From NCBI GenBank assembly GCA_965248075.1, contig CBDFIL010000003.1, positions 558,001 through 622,000 on the forward strand: a stretch of DNA of 64,000 nucleotides, in the 5' to 3' direction. Below the pieces are notes generated by a model. That model was not told the origin of the DNA and did no database searches. It was given only the letters and a program-made list of their open reading frames with translations. The stretch is from VXNE01 sp965248075 (GTDB lineage: Bacteria > Pseudomonadota > Gammaproteobacteria > Pseudomonadales > Azotimanducaceae). The position numbers and the translations under genes were made by a program. Of the stretch, positions 14,567 through 23,875 are shown piece by piece (position 1 is the first letter of the stretch; every line of letters begins with the position of its first letter).

Positions 14567-15790
14567 ATGGGCGTTCCAGTTACCTCAACAGGATCCGCGC
14601 ACGCGCCGCGGGCCGAGTTCGTGAGGGAGCGCGCGGACCTGCCGATCCCCTTCGGCTGGTTTGCGTTGGCCAACGCCGCGGACCTCGCCCCCGGCGACGT
14701 GCGGCCGCTCTCCTTCTTCGACGAACACCTCGTGCTGTTCCGCACCGAGGACGGCGAAGCCCACGTCAGCGGCGCCTTCTGTCCCCATCTCGGCGCGCAT
14801 CTCGGCCACGGCGGCACCATCGAGGGGAACGCGCTGGTGTGTCCCTTCCACGGCTGGCGCTTCGACGGCTCGGGCCACTGCGTCGGCGTACCCTATGCGC
14901 GTGCCATGCCGCCGCGCGCCACCGTGGGCGCCTGCCTGAGGAGCTATCCCGTCCTCGAGCGCAACGGCATGATCTGGGCCTGGTACCACCCGAAGCGAGT
15001 GCCGCCGCTATTCGATCTCGACATCGTCCCCGAACTCGAAGACCCGCACTGGAGCGAGCCCGACCGCTACGAGTGGGAGGTGGAGACGCCCGTCCAGGAA
15101 GCGGGCGAGAACGCGGTCGACGTGGCGCATTTCGTCACGGTGCACGGCGCCGCCGAGCTGCCGAAGGCGAAGATCACCCTCGTCGGACACCGTCGCGACA
15201 CCCGGTTCACCTGCCCTGCGCCGGCGATCAATGCGGACGGCACGATCGACCTGACACGGACCGAACCGTTCGAGTTCGTGACGCGCTCCTGTGGCCCCGG
15301 CATGAGTGTGCAGTCGTTCGAACACGGTGCCCGCTCGGTCATGCTCGGCACGGCCACGCCCATCACGGCGCGGCGCATGAAGCTGCGATTCGCCTTCACC
15401 AAACCGGCGAACGTCACGCCGCAGCAGGACATGCTGACCAACGCGCTGATCGCCGAGATCGTGCGGCAGGTGCAGCAGGACATCCCCATCTGGGAGAACA
15501 AGACCTATCACGAGCGCCCGATGCTGTGCGACAGCGACGGCCCGATCGCCAAGTACCGCAGGTGGTTCCAGCAGTTCTATGACGACGACGGTTTCCAATC
15601 GGCGGTCACGGAGCGGAGGCCGGCGGCGCACCGCGAAGTCGCACCCGTGAGGCAGTCCGCCCAATGGACCGGCCGCGTCACGGCGTCACTGGATCGCATC
15701 GACAGGGCGCTGCGGCCCGTGGGTCGCCGCGTCGCGGTCGCACTGCACGCAGCGCTTCGCCAGGCCCGTGAGGTGGTTGCGCGAGCCTGA
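14567..15790 (+). CDS. Rieske non-haem iron oxygenase, KshA-like
   Basis: A 407-residue oxygenase from ATG 14567, chosen for the AGGGAGA site 10 nt upstream; an in-frame ATG at 14510 would add 19 residues. The Rieske cluster motif is C-P-H-(17)-C-P-F-H within CPHLGAHLGHGG and CPFHGWRFDG. The mononuclear iron ligands are in VDVAHFVTVHG (D-x2-H-x4-H). The layout and length resemble 3-ketosteroid 9-alpha-hydroxylase oxygenase and related lipid oxygenases. It needs a reductase, not found here. The basic C-terminal 70 residues look amphipathic. It is divergent from the TetR gene. Confidence 0.85.
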   Translation: MGVPVTSTGSAHAPRAEFVRERADLPIPFGWFALANAADLAPGDVRPLSFFDEHLVLFRTEDGEAHVSGAFCPHLGAHLGHGGTIEGNALVCPFHGWRFDGSGHCVGVPYARAMPPRATVGACLRSYPVLERNGMIWAWYHPKRVPPLFDLDIVPELEDPHWSEPDRYEWEVETPVQEAGENAVDVAHFVTVHGAAELPKAKITLVGHRRDTRFTCPAPAINADGTIDLTRTEPFEFVTRSCGPGMSVQSFEHGARSVMLGTATPITARRMKLRFAFTKPANVTPQQDMLTNALIAEIVRQVQQDIPIWENKTYHERPMLCDSDGPIAKYRRWFQQFYDDDGFQSAVTERRPAAHREVAPVRQSAQWTGRVTASLDRIDRALRPVGRRVAVALHAALRQAREVVARA

Positions 15791-15921
15791 CGTAGCCGCG
15801 CGCAGTCGCGCCCGTCGAAGACGGCGTACTTCTCTTCCCCAGGCGCGACTTGCCCTGCGCGCGCGATCAGCTTGGTTATCATGTCCGGTCACGGTGTGGA
15901 CGCCTGTCGGGGAGCCTTGGA

Positions 15922-17628
15922 ATGCACGACCTGGTCATCAAGAACGCGACTATCGTTGACGGCACCGGCGGCCCGGCAAGGAGCGGGGATGTCGTCGTCG
16001 ACAACGGCAAGATCACCGAGGTTGCGTCCGCGGGCGGCGGCCCGGCGAAGGCCCGGCGCATCGTCGATGCCCGGGGCGAGCTGCTGACCCCGGGTTTCGT
16101 CGACATCCACACCCACTACGACGGCCAGGTCTGCTGGGACAAGCAAGTCACCCCGAGCAGCTGGCACGGCGTCACCTCGATCGTCATGGGCAATTGCGGC
16201 GTCGGTTTCGCGCCGGTGCGGCCCGGCACCGAGGACAAGCTGGTGGAGCTCATGGAAAGCGTGGAGGACATTCCCGGCACCGCGCTCCATGACGGCATTC
16301 CCTGGGGCTGGGAGTCGTTCGCCGAATATCTCGACAGCATCGACACCCCTTACACCGTGGACGTGGGGACCCAGGTACCGCACGTGGCCATGCGCCACTA
16401 CGTCATGGGCGAGCGCTGCTACGACGATGCGACGCCCGCAGACATGGCCGAGATGCGCCAGCTGACCCGCACGGGACTCGAAGCCGGCGCATTGGGGTTT
16501 TCCACCTCGCGCTTCTACGGGCACGTCGACAAGGCCGGCAACCTGGTGCCGGGCACGCGGGCATCGGCGGAAGAGATGACAACCATCGCCAGCGCCTTCA
16601 CGGGGCTCGGCTTCGGCACCATGGAGTTCGTCTCCGACAGTCTCAATCAGCCCGAAGAGCTGGCCTGGATCGAGCACATCACCCGCACGACGGGCTGCAC
16701 CGTCACGCCCCTGACCACCGCGGGTCCGGCGCCGTTGTGGGATCTCGCGGAGAAGCTGCACGCGGACGGCTTCCACCTGCGGCCCCAGGTCGGCGCGCGG
16801 CCGGCATCGATCCTGATGACGCTGGACGGCACCATCAACCCCATGCGGCAGTTCCCCGCTTACCGCGAGATTCATGGGCTGCCCCTCGCCGAGCGCCAGG
16901 CTCGCCTGAAGGACCCGGAGTTCCGCCGGCGGGTGCTGAGCGAAGAGGCTGTCCTGCCGCGCAATGCCGATGCCGTGCGTTTCCTCACCGACCACGAGGG
17001 GATGTACGTCATGGACGCGGCGCTCACCTACGAGCCGGGCCCCGAAGACAGCGTGGCGGCCGTGGCGCGGGCGCAGGGCGTCGATCCGCGCGAAGTGATG
17101 ATGGATACGCTGGCCGCCGGCATCCCGCTGCTGGTGCTGTTCGGCCGCTACGAAGGCGATCTGGAAGGTCAGCGGGCGGTGATCGAGCATCCGCAGAGCG
17201 TGTTCGGCCTGTCCGATGGCGGCGCCCACTGCGGCGTGCTGGTGGACGCCAGCGTGCCTACCTACATGCTCTGCTACTTCACCCGCGACCGGCAACGCGG
17301 TCCGCGGCTGCCGCTCGAATTCGTGGTGCACAAGCTCACGCAGGATTCGGCCAGTGTCTATGGCCTGAGAGACCGCGGGGTGATCGCACCGGGCTACAAG
17401 GCTGACTTCAACCTGATCGACTACGATGCGCTGAAGCTGGAGCCGCCCGAGATGGTCTACGACCTCCCCGCCGGCGGTAAGCGCCTGGTGCAGAGGGCGC
17501 AAGGCTATCGGCTGACGATCAACGCGGGCGAGGCGACGTTCGAGAACGGCGAAGCCACCGGCGCCCTGCCCGGGCGCCTGATTCGGGGATCCCAGGCCGC
17601 ACCGGACGGACGCGCAAGGAGCAGATGA
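15922..17628 (+). CDS. D-aminoacylase / N-acyl-D-amino-acid deacylase-type amidohydrolase
   Basis: A 568-residue amidohydrolase from ATG 15922 with GGAG upstream. Family landmarks: N-terminal LVIKNATIVDGTGG, metal-binding DIHTHYDGQ, the cysteine motif MGNCGVGFAPV, GALGFSTSRFYGH, a catalytic-site aspartate in SDGGAHCG, and C-terminal GVIAPGYKADFNLIDYD. The family hydrolyses N-acyl-D-amino acids or related cyclic amides in the cytoplasm; substrate not predictable. It follows the Rieske gene on the same strand after 131 nt, so it may be co-expressed. A REP pair begins 3 nt after the stop. Confidence 0.85.
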   Translation: MHDLVIKNATIVDGTGGPARSGDVVVDNGKITEVASAGGGPAKARRIVDARGELLTPGFVDIHTHYDGQVCWDKQVTPSSWHGVTSIVMGNCGVGFAPVRPGTEDKLVELMESVEDIPGTALHDGIPWGWESFAEYLDSIDTPYTVDVGTQVPHVAMRHYVMGERCYDDATPADMAEMRQLTRTGLEAGALGFSTSRFYGHVDKAGNLVPGTRASAEEMTTIASAFTGLGFGTMEFVSDSLNQPEELAWIEHITRTTGCTVTPLTTAGPAPLWDLAEKLHADGFHLRPQVGARPASILMTLDGTINPMRQFPAYREIHGLPLAERQARLKDPEFRRRVLSEEAVLPRNADAVRFLTDHEGMYVMDAALTYEPGPEDSVAAVARAQGVDPREVMMDTLAAGIPLLVLFGRYEGDLEGQRAVIEHPQSVFGLSDGGAHCGVLVDASVPTYMLCYFTRDRQRGPRLPLEFVVHKLTQDSASVYGLRDRGVIAPGYKADFNLIDYDALKLEPPEMVYDLPAGGKRLVQRAQGYRLTINAGEATFENGEATGALPGRLIRGSQAAPDGRARSR

Positions 17629-17630
17629 CC

Positions 17631-17735
17631 GTAGGGGACGGGCTTGTCCCGTCCCGTCCCGAATCACCCGCCAGAGCCCGTCGCCAGGTGCTTGCACAGG
17701 CTCGACACGGGCGACGACAAGCGTCGCCCCTACAT
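17631..17735. repeat. BIME: two REP hairpins bounded by GTAG and CTAC
   Basis: It begins GTAGGGGACGGGCTTGTCCC and ends GCGTCGCCCCTAC. It contains the two hairpins GACGGG/CCCGTC and GGGCGAC/GTCGCCC in opposite orientation, with an inner segment near CAGGCTCGACACGGGCGAC shared with the copies at 24941 and 62436. Confidence 0.8.
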
Positions 17736-17800
17736 CACGGAAGCGCCGGGCGCTACGCTTCACGGGTATCAGGTGGTATCAGGTGTCTCCGGAGCACACC

Positions 17801-18442
17801 ATGGACTTCAATGCCAACGAACACCTCAGCGCCGTAGAGCGCTCCGTGTCCTCACTGGTCCGGGATGGACAGTCCGCCCGCGCGGTCACGCTCTCCCGCG
17901 GCTATGCGACGACGATCGAGGACCTGTGGGACGCCGTGACGAGCGGCGAGCGCATTCCGCGCTGGTTCCTGCCGATCAGCGGCCGGCTCGAACCGGGCGG
18001 CCGCTATCAGTTCGAGGGCAACGCCGGCGGCGTGATCACGGTGTGCGAGGCGCCGTCGCGTCTCGGCGTCACCTGGGAGTTCGGCGGCGACGTCAGTTGG
18101 GTGGAGGTCCATGTCTCGGACGACGGGGCCGGCCGCGCGCGGCTCACGCTCACGCACACCGCGCACCATGCGGACCAATGGGACGAGTACGGGCCGGGGG
18201 CCACCGGCGTCGGCTGGGAGATGGGTCTCATGGGGCTCGCCCTGCATCTCGCGGATCCGACGGCGCCGAAGGCGGACGAGAACGCTTTCGCCGCTTCAGC
18301 GGGGGGTAAGGCGCTCATCACGGGCAGCAGCGAGGGTTGGGGACAGGCGGCGGTCGCGGCCGGAACGGACCCCGCCGCCGCGGCTGCGGCAGCAAGAAAC
18401 ACGACCGCTTTCTACACGGGTGAGCCGGTCGAGTCGGCCTGA
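17801..18442 (+). CDS. SRPBCC/AHSA1-family protein
   Basis: A 213-residue protein from ATG 17801 (GGAG site 7 nt upstream; a GTG at 17783 is also in frame). The START/Bet v 1-like fold pattern is clear: VTLSRGYATTIEDLWDAVTS, IPRWFLPISGRLEPGGRYQF, VCEAPSRLGVTWEFG, and GVGWEMGLMGLALHL for the long C-terminal helix. Such proteins hold a hydrophobic ligand; no function is assigned. The last 50 residues extend past the domain. Flanked on both sides by REP elements. Confidence 0.8.
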   Translation: MDFNANEHLSAVERSVSSLVRDGQSARAVTLSRGYATTIEDLWDAVTSGERIPRWFLPISGRLEPGGRYQFEGNAGGVITVCEAPSRLGVTWEFGGDVSWVEVHVSDDGAGRARLTLTHTAHHADQWDEYGPGATGVGWEMGLMGLALHLADPTAPKADENAFAASAGGKALITGSSEGWGQAAVAAGTDPAAAAAAARNTTAFYTGEPVESA

Positions 18443-18460
18443 CACACGCGAACAGAAGAC

Positions 18461-18715
18461 CGTATGGGACGGGCTTGTCCCGTCCCGTCCCGAATTACCC
18501 GCCAGAGCCCGTTGTCAAGGGCTTGCACGACTTCGAAACGGGCGGCGACAAGCGTCGCCCCTTGCATGGAAGTCGCGCCAAGGGAACGCAGTGACCACCG
18601 GTGCAACTTCCACGCAAGGACGGCGTGGCTGGGCCGGAGGCGGCGCGACGCAAGCGTCGCGTTCCGGTGCGTAGCGAGCTCGCGAGCGAGTGCCGGACCG
18701 GCTATGGGGCGGTAC
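18461..18715. repeat. REP pair with structured tail, composite copy A
   Basis: The REP head (CGTATGGGACGGGCTTGTCC) continues into a tail of about 150 nt. The tail carries stem TTGCATGGAAGT / ACTTCCACGCAA (one mismatch), hairpin GCGACGCAAGCGTCGC, GTAGCGAGCTCGCGAGCGAG and GGCTATGGGGCGGTAC. The same tail follows heads at 24941 and 42151. This fills the 18443-18772 gap. Confidence 0.8.
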
Positions 18716-18772
18716 AACGCCCGCGTTGAATCAACCGCCAAACCCGGTGCGCGGGCTCCGCGACTCCTGTCC

Positions 18773-19183
18773 TCATCCAGTCGCGGGATCCAGCCGCAGG
18801 AAGTAACGCGGTGCGAAGCCCATCAGGATGCGCATCGTCGTCGGGACCGGATGGTCCTCCTGCACGCGGTCGTGCTCATCGTCCATCACCGGAACCGCCG
18901 TGTAGTCCTGCGCCTGGTCCCCCCGGGTGACCCGCACGGCGGGATTCGCAAGCGCCCTGCGGTACCAGGCGCGCGGCCAGTGGTTCACCGCCACGTAGAA
19001 CTGCCCGCCGCTGTCCAGGCCCGAGAGCACTCGGTCGTGGCTCGTTCCGTCCGCGTCGAACGTGGTGATGACCACGGTGCTGCCCCCGGCCTCCGGCTGG
19101 AAGTAGCCGAGCAGCGACTCGAACGCGGTGACGATCAGCACGTAGACGAGCAGCAGAATCCCGACGATCTTGATGGCTTTCAT
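18773..19183 (-). CDS. Membrane-tethered nitroreductase/DDN-fold protein
   Basis: A 136-residue protein with one N-terminal membrane helix (IVGILLLVYVLIVTAFESLL). A split-barrel domain follows that resembles the deazaflavin-dependent nitroreductase family: STVVITTFDADGTSHDRVLS, FYVAVNHWPRAWYRRALANP, VRVTRGDQAQDYTAVPV. These bind F420 or similar cofactors, or have lost them. Monocistronic, divergent from the symporter gene. Cofactor use cannot be told from sequence. Confidence 0.65.
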   Translation of the reverse strand: MKAIKIVGILLLVYVLIVTAFESLLGYFQPEAGGSTVVITTFDADGTSHDRVLSGLDSGGQFYVAVNHWPRAWYRRALANPAVRVTRGDQAQDYTAVPVMDDEHDRVQEDHPVPTTMRILMGFAPRYFLRLDPATG

Positions 19184-19294
19184 CCGTCACCCTCCCTCGA
19201 TATCGAACAACCCTTGGCGCGAGCTTAAGCGAGCGGACACTGTTGTTCCATCCGCAATCTCGCGTAGGCTAGAGAAAACCCCGGAAACCTCCCC

Positions 19295-20854
19295 ATGTCC
19301 CTGATCGCCTGGTCCTGGCTGTTCCTGGTCCTCTATATCTGCGGCATGCTCGCCCTGGGCGTGGTCGGCCAGCGTCGCATCAAGCATGCGGACGACTTCG
19401 CGACCGCGCGGGGCTCCTACGGGCCGCTGTTCCTCGCCCTGGCGTTCGCGGCGACCACGGCGAGCGGCGCCACCTTTCTCGGCGGGCCGGGCCTCGCCTA
19501 CGAGTGGGGGCTCGCCAGCGTCTGGAGCAAGTTCCTGTATCCGATGGGCGTCTACTTCGGGGTGCTCATCTCGATGCGTCTCATCGCGACGGCCGGCAAC
19601 CGGTTCGGCAGTCGCTCGATTCCCGAGTACCTCGGCGACCGTTACGGTTCCGAGGGGATCCGTATCCTGGTGTCGGTGTTCTCCCTGGTCCTGTTTTTCT
19701 ACCTCGCCGGTCAGCTCGTCTCCGGGCTGGTGATGTTCGAGACCATGCTCGGCCTGCCGGCGCCCTGGGCGCTCGGCATCACGACGGCCGTGCTCCTGCT
19801 CTACGTCGTGCTCGGCGGCGCGCACGCCGACATCCTGACGGACGGCGCGCAGGGGATCATGATGCTCACTCTCGCGGTCGTGGTGATCGTGCTGTTCCTG
19901 TTCGGCGTGGGCGCCGAAGGCGGGCTCCCCGGTGTCATCAGCAACCTGAAGGCACAGAACGAGAACCTCGTCGGACTCCTGAACACCGACACGCCGCTCT
20001 ACCATTCGTGGTGGGCGATCATCGCGGTCCTGTTCGCCCACATTCCACTCGGCCTGCTGCCGCACCTCGGCAACAAGCTCTGGGCGCTGAAGGACACCTC
20101 CCAGCAGAAGACGTTCATCAAGCTGGCGTTCACGTTCGGTCTCACGCTCGCCATGATGGGGCTCGCGGGACTGCTGGCGCGGGCCATGATGGGCGATGCC
20201 CTGTACGCCGACGGAGCGACGCCCAACGCCGCGCTGCCGATGCTCTTCATCGAACTGTTCCCCACCTGGCTCGCAGCACTCATCGGCGTGGGCATCCTGG
20301 CGGCGATCATGTCGACGGCCGACGGGCTGGTCGTATCCTCCTCGCAGATCATCGCGAACGACCTCTACCGGCGCAGCATCGCGCCGCGCCTGCGCAAGGT
20401 GCCGGACGAGGCCACCCTCGACCGGCAGGTGCTGCGCATCAGCCGCCTCAGCACGGTCGTCGTGCTCCTGATCTGCATGGGGATGGCGTGGGCCCTGATC
20501 GACGTCAACATCGCGCTCATCGTCTGGATCGGCAACGGCGGGATGATGGCGGCGTTCGCCGGCCCCCTCGTCGTCGGCGCGCTCTGGCGCGGCGTCACCC
20601 GAAACGGCGCTTACGCGGGGCTGACCAGCGGCTTTTTCACGTTCATGGTGCTGCACATGCAATGGCTGGACCCGGCCTGGTTCGGCACGGGCGTCGTGCA
20701 CGAGGCGGTCGCCTGGCTGTACGCCGAGGGCCCCAACCCGTTCTCCTGCGCCGCGATCGGCGAGGCGGTGTCCGTGGCCGTCACCTACACCGTGTCCAAG
20801 GCGACGCAGCCGCTGCCGGAGGCCCATGTGAAGGAGGTCTTCGGGCAGGCCTGA
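19295..20854 (+). CDS. Sodium:solute symporter (SSS) family transporter
   Basis: A 519-residue integral membrane protein with about 13 hydrophobic segments, beginning WSWLFLVLYICGMLALGVVG. The SSS signature region is AFAATTASGATFLGGPGLAY, and RFGSRSIPEYLGDRYGSEGI is typical of loop 2-3. It imports a small organic solute with sodium; the substrate is not evident. The GPH-type transporter gene follows on the same strand after 43 nt, so the two are probably one transcript. Confidence 0.88.
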   Translation: MSLIAWSWLFLVLYICGMLALGVVGQRRIKHADDFATARGSYGPLFLALAFAATTASGATFLGGPGLAYEWGLASVWSKFLYPMGVYFGVLISMRLIATAGNRFGSRSIPEYLGDRYGSEGIRILVSVFSLVLFFYLAGQLVSGLVMFETMLGLPAPWALGITTAVLLLYVVLGGAHADILTDGAQGIMMLTLAVVVIVLFLFGVGAEGGLPGVISNLKAQNENLVGLLNTDTPLYHSWWAIIAVLFAHIPLGLLPHLGNKLWALKDTSQQKTFIKLAFTFGLTLAMMGLAGLLARAMMGDALYADGATPNAALPMLFIELFPTWLAALIGVGILAAIMSTADGLVVSSSQIIANDLYRRSIAPRLRKVPDEATLDRQVLRISRLSTVVVLLICMGMAWALIDVNIALIVWIGNGGMMAAFAGPLVVGALWRGVTRNGAYAGLTSGFFTFMVLHMQWLDPAWFGTGVVHEAVAWLYAEGPNPFSCAAIGEAVSVAVTYTVSKATQPLPEAHVKEVFGQA

Positions 20855-20897
20855 ACGGCCGATCGGCGGACCCCCAGGCCAGGCGACGCAATAACCC

Positions 20898-22334
20898 ATG
20901 GCGACCACGAAGGACCTGAGCCTGCACACCAAGTTCGCCTACTGGGTCGGCCAGGTCGCCGAGGGCCAGAAGGGCGCGATCTTCGCCCTGTTCCTCCTCT
21001 TCTACTACAACCAGGTGCTCGGCCTGTCCGGCAGCCTCTGCGGCATCGCCCTGATGATCGCGATGGCGGTGGACGCGGTCACCGACCCGCTCATGGGTTC
21101 GATCACCGACCGCTGGCGCTCGCGCTGGGGCCGGCGCCACCCCTTCATGTACGGGGCTGCCGTCCCCATGGCCGTCGCCGTCTACTTCACCTTCGATCCC
21201 ATGGTCGATTCGCAGGCGGGCCTGTTCGTCTGGCTGCTCGTCTTCAGCATCGCCTCGCGCATGCTGATGACGCTGTACTCCGTCCCGCACATGGCCCTCG
21301 GCGCCGAGATGACCAACGACTACGAGGAACGTACCGTCGTGGTCGCCGGGCGTTCGCTCTTCGGCTATCTCGGACAGTTCCTCGTCTACTTCTTTGGTTT
21401 CGCCGTTTTCTTCGCCGCGAGCGACAAGTTCGCCAGCGGCCAGTTGAACGCGGAGGCCTATCCGCCCTTCGCGTTCCTGATGGGCGCGATCATGATCGTC
21501 TCGATCATCTATTCGGCGGCCGGCACCCATCACCTCATTCCCCGCCTCCAACGACCGGCGAAGCCAAAGGCCCATCCGGTCAGGCAACTGCTCGCCGATA
21601 CCGGCGAGGCGCTGAAGAACCGGTCGTTTCGCTGGATTGCACTCGGCTTCATCGTGGTGGCCGGGCCTGTAGGGACCGGCATGGCCTTCGCGCTGTACAT
21701 GAACACGTTCTTCTGGGATGTTCCCCCGGACGGGATGGCCTACATCCTGCTCGCCACGCCGGTCGGCACGGCGATCGGCTACCTGTTCGCGCCCCTGCTG
21801 GCGCGCTATCTGGAGAAACGCGCGTCCCTGATCCTGGGCGCGCTGGGATGGGCGGTGTTCGCGGTCGCGCCCGTGTGCCTGCACTACGCAGGCTTCTTCC
21901 CGGCGCCCGGGACTATCGGCGTGGTGGTGGGTCTCTCGGCGTGCGCCTTCCTCGCGGGGCTCATCGTCTCGCAGGTCGGCGTGGCCGTCGGTTCGATACT
22001 CGGGGACGTGTCCGACGAGCAGGAACTCGTCAACGGCAAGCGCCAGGAAGGCGTGTTCTACGGCGCCTATGCGTTCGTCAACAAGGCGACCGGCGGGATC
22101 GGCAGCGCCGTCAGCGGCTTCATCCTGGACCTGATCGACTGGCCCCGGGGCGAGCACGTCCAGTCCGCCGCGGACATCCCCCCGGACGCCCTGTTCGCGC
22201 TCGCAATGGTGGCGGGCCCCGGCCTCGCGCTCGGCTTCATCCCCGCGGTATGGTGCTTCATGCACTACCGCCTCGACCGGGACAAACACCGCGCCATCGT
22301 GGACGAACTGAACGCGCGGCGAGCGGGCGGCTGA
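20898..22334 (+). CDS. GPH/MelB-type MFS cation symporter
   Basis: A 478-residue, 12-helix transporter. GPH landmarks: TKFAYWVGQVAEG at the start, MAVDAVTDPLMGSITDRWRS (cation-site aspartates), WGRRHPFMYGAAVP and TLYSVPHMALGAEMTNDYEE. The family usually carries sugars, glucuronides or other glycosides with Na+ or H+. It lies directly after the SSS transporter. Its last 43 coding bases form the start of a 75-nt stretch repeated at 23770, beyond the DUF4143 gene. Confidence 0.88.
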   Translation: MATTKDLSLHTKFAYWVGQVAEGQKGAIFALFLLFYYNQVLGLSGSLCGIALMIAMAVDAVTDPLMGSITDRWRSRWGRRHPFMYGAAVPMAVAVYFTFDPMVDSQAGLFVWLLVFSIASRMLMTLYSVPHMALGAEMTNDYEERTVVVAGRSLFGYLGQFLVYFFGFAVFFAASDKFASGQLNAEAYPPFAFLMGAIMIVSIIYSAAGTHHLIPRLQRPAKPKAHPVRQLLADTGEALKNRSFRWIALGFIVVAGPVGTGMAFALYMNTFFWDVPPDGMAYILLATPVGTAIGYLFAPLLARYLEKRASLILGALGWAVFAVAPVCLHYAGFFPAPGTIGVVVGLSACAFLAGLIVSQVGVAVGSILGDVSDEQELVNGKRQEGVFYGAYAFVNKATGGIGSAVSGFILDLIDWPRGEHVQSAADIPPDALFALAMVAGPGLALGFIPAVWCFMHYRLDRDKHRAIVDELNARRAGG

Positions 22335-22366
22335 TACGGCAAGGAGTACGGATCAGTCAGTTTCGC
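22292..22366. repeat. Duplicated transporter-end segment, copy 1
   Basis: 75 nt covering the last codons and stop of the GPH transporter gene plus 32 nt downstream. It aligns without gaps to 23770-23844 with about 59 of 75 positions identical by my count. Shared blocks include GATAC and ACGGATCAG. Confidence 0.75.
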
Positions 22367-22418
22367 CTAGCGCCACCGAAGCCGACGCCTAACGGACGCC
22401 GCCTTCGGGCCCAGCACA

Positions 22419-23567
22419 CTAAAGCAACTCGCTTGCATGCAGCATGGCCAGAAACTCGCCATAGGGGACGATCTCGATGGCGTCCACGCGGCGCCGGTCC
22501 GTTTCCGCGGTGACCACGATGGCTCGCCGAGGCGAGAACTCGTCGACAAAAGCGCTCATGGGCCGCAGGTCGCCGCTGCGAACGCGGGACTTTGCTTCGA
22601 CTGCCACTTCTCCTCGACCCAACACGAAATCGACTTCCAGGCCCGTCTTCGTCCGCCAGAACTCGATCGCATAGTCCTTCTCCTGATACGCGCGTGCCGC
22701 GATGATCTCAAGCAGCAGGAAGTGCTCGAAAGCCCGCCCAAAGTCGCTGCCCGCCAAATCGTGCAGGTGCCGGCCGCACACATGCCCGGCAACGCCGACA
22801 TCGAAGAGGTAGAACTTCGGTGCCGCGGAGATGCTCTGGCGGCGGGAGCGCCGGTGGAACGGACGAATCAGGTACCCGACGAGTGTGTCCTCCAGGATTT
22901 CGAAGTATGTGCGGACGGTCTTGGCGTCAACGCCGCAATCCCGTCCGATGGACGCAAAGTTGAGTAGTTCGCCATGACAGAAGCGAAGCGCCTCGAAGAA
23001 ACGCGAGAACGCGGCGGCATCTCGAGCAAGCGCTTCCGCGAACACTTCCTGGGCCAGGTAGTCGCGCACGTAGGCAGCGAGGGAACGGCGGGAGTGCGTC
23101 TGCGGGTACACGCCGGGAAGGAGGCCCCGATTCAGGGCCTGCAACAGGTCGAAGTCGGGAACTTCCGCCCACGTGAGCGGGAACATCTCGAAGCGCCAGG
23201 CGCGACCGCCGAGCAGGTTCACGCCGCTGCGCTTCAACGCACGTGCGCTTGAGCCGCACAGCACGAACGTCAGGCGACGGGACTCGATCAGGCGATGCAC
23301 CTCGTCGAGCAGTCCGGGCACCTTCTGAATCTCATCAATGACGACTGGCTGCGCCAATGACTCCGCCGGGAGAGCGGCCAATTCCTCGCCCAGACGGGAT
23401 GGACGCGCCCGCAGACGAAGCATCGCGTCGAAGTCGAGCAGGTCGATATGGACGCTGGCGGCAAACCGCTCGCGCAGAAAGGTGGACTTGCCGGTCTGCC
23501 GCGCTCCCCAGAGAAACGCCGACTGTCCGGCGGGCAAGTCCAGGACCAGCCTTCGAGTATAACTCAT
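22419..23567 (-). CDS. AAA-family ATPase with DUF4143 domain
   Basis: A 382-residue protein from ATG 23567. It has Walker A GARQTGKST near residue 24, Walker B-like VVIDEIQKVP, sensor-type LCGSSARALKRSG, and a C-terminal DUF4143 half (FFEALRFCHGELLNFASIGR, DVGVAGHVCGRHLHDLAG, AIEFWRTKTGLEVDFVLGRG). The end of that half has a nuclease-like E-x-D-F-v pattern. The family is common, patchily distributed and of unknown cellular role. It is antisense to its neighbours and sits between two copies of a duplicated segment, as expected for an inserted gene. Confidence 0.85.
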   Translation of the reverse strand: MSYTRRLVLDLPAGQSAFLWGARQTGKSTFLRERFAASVHIDLLDFDAMLRLRARPSRLGEELAALPAESLAQPVVIDEIQKVPGLLDEVHRLIESRRLTFVLCGSSARALKRSGVNLLGGRAWRFEMFPLTWAEVPDFDLLQALNRGLLPGVYPQTHSRRSLAAYVRDYLAQEVFAEALARDAAAFSRFFEALRFCHGELLNFASIGRDCGVDAKTVRTYFEILEDTLVGYLIRPFHRRSRRQSISAAPKFYLFDVGVAGHVCGRHLHDLAGSDFGRAFEHFLLLEIIAARAYQEKDYAIEFWRTKTGLEVDFVLGRGEVAVEAKSRVRSGDLRPMSAFVDEFSPRRAIVVTAETDRRRVDAIEIVPYGEFLAMLHASELL

Positions 23568-23769
23568 CCGCCATACGTTCCGTATTGATGACACCAATCA
23601 GTATTGTACTCCCGAATGGTTCGTTTCAGAACCCGACGAACTGTCTAACGGGAAGTCAGGGAACGACGGGGCGATTCCAGCGCGAGGTGCGGGTGACACC
23701 GGTGTCCGGCGCATCGCGCGGGGATGATCGTGGGCATCGACGCCCGGGATCGGGATGGGGCTAGGAGCA

Positions 23770-23844
23770 CGCCACCGTGGCCGAACTGGACGCCCGGCGA
23801 GTCACTGGCCGATACTGCAAGGGGCACGGATCAGCCAGGTCCGC
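23770..23844. repeat. Duplicated transporter-end segment, copy 2
   Basis: Gap-free match to 22292-22366. The frame VAELDARR corresponds to the transporter C-terminus IVDELNARR, but the stop codon is CGA here, so this is a dead fragment. It lies 31 nt before the Gfo/Idh/MocA start. Confidence 0.75.
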
Positions 23845-23875
23845 ATCGACCAACGCACGCGAGGGGACAGACACC

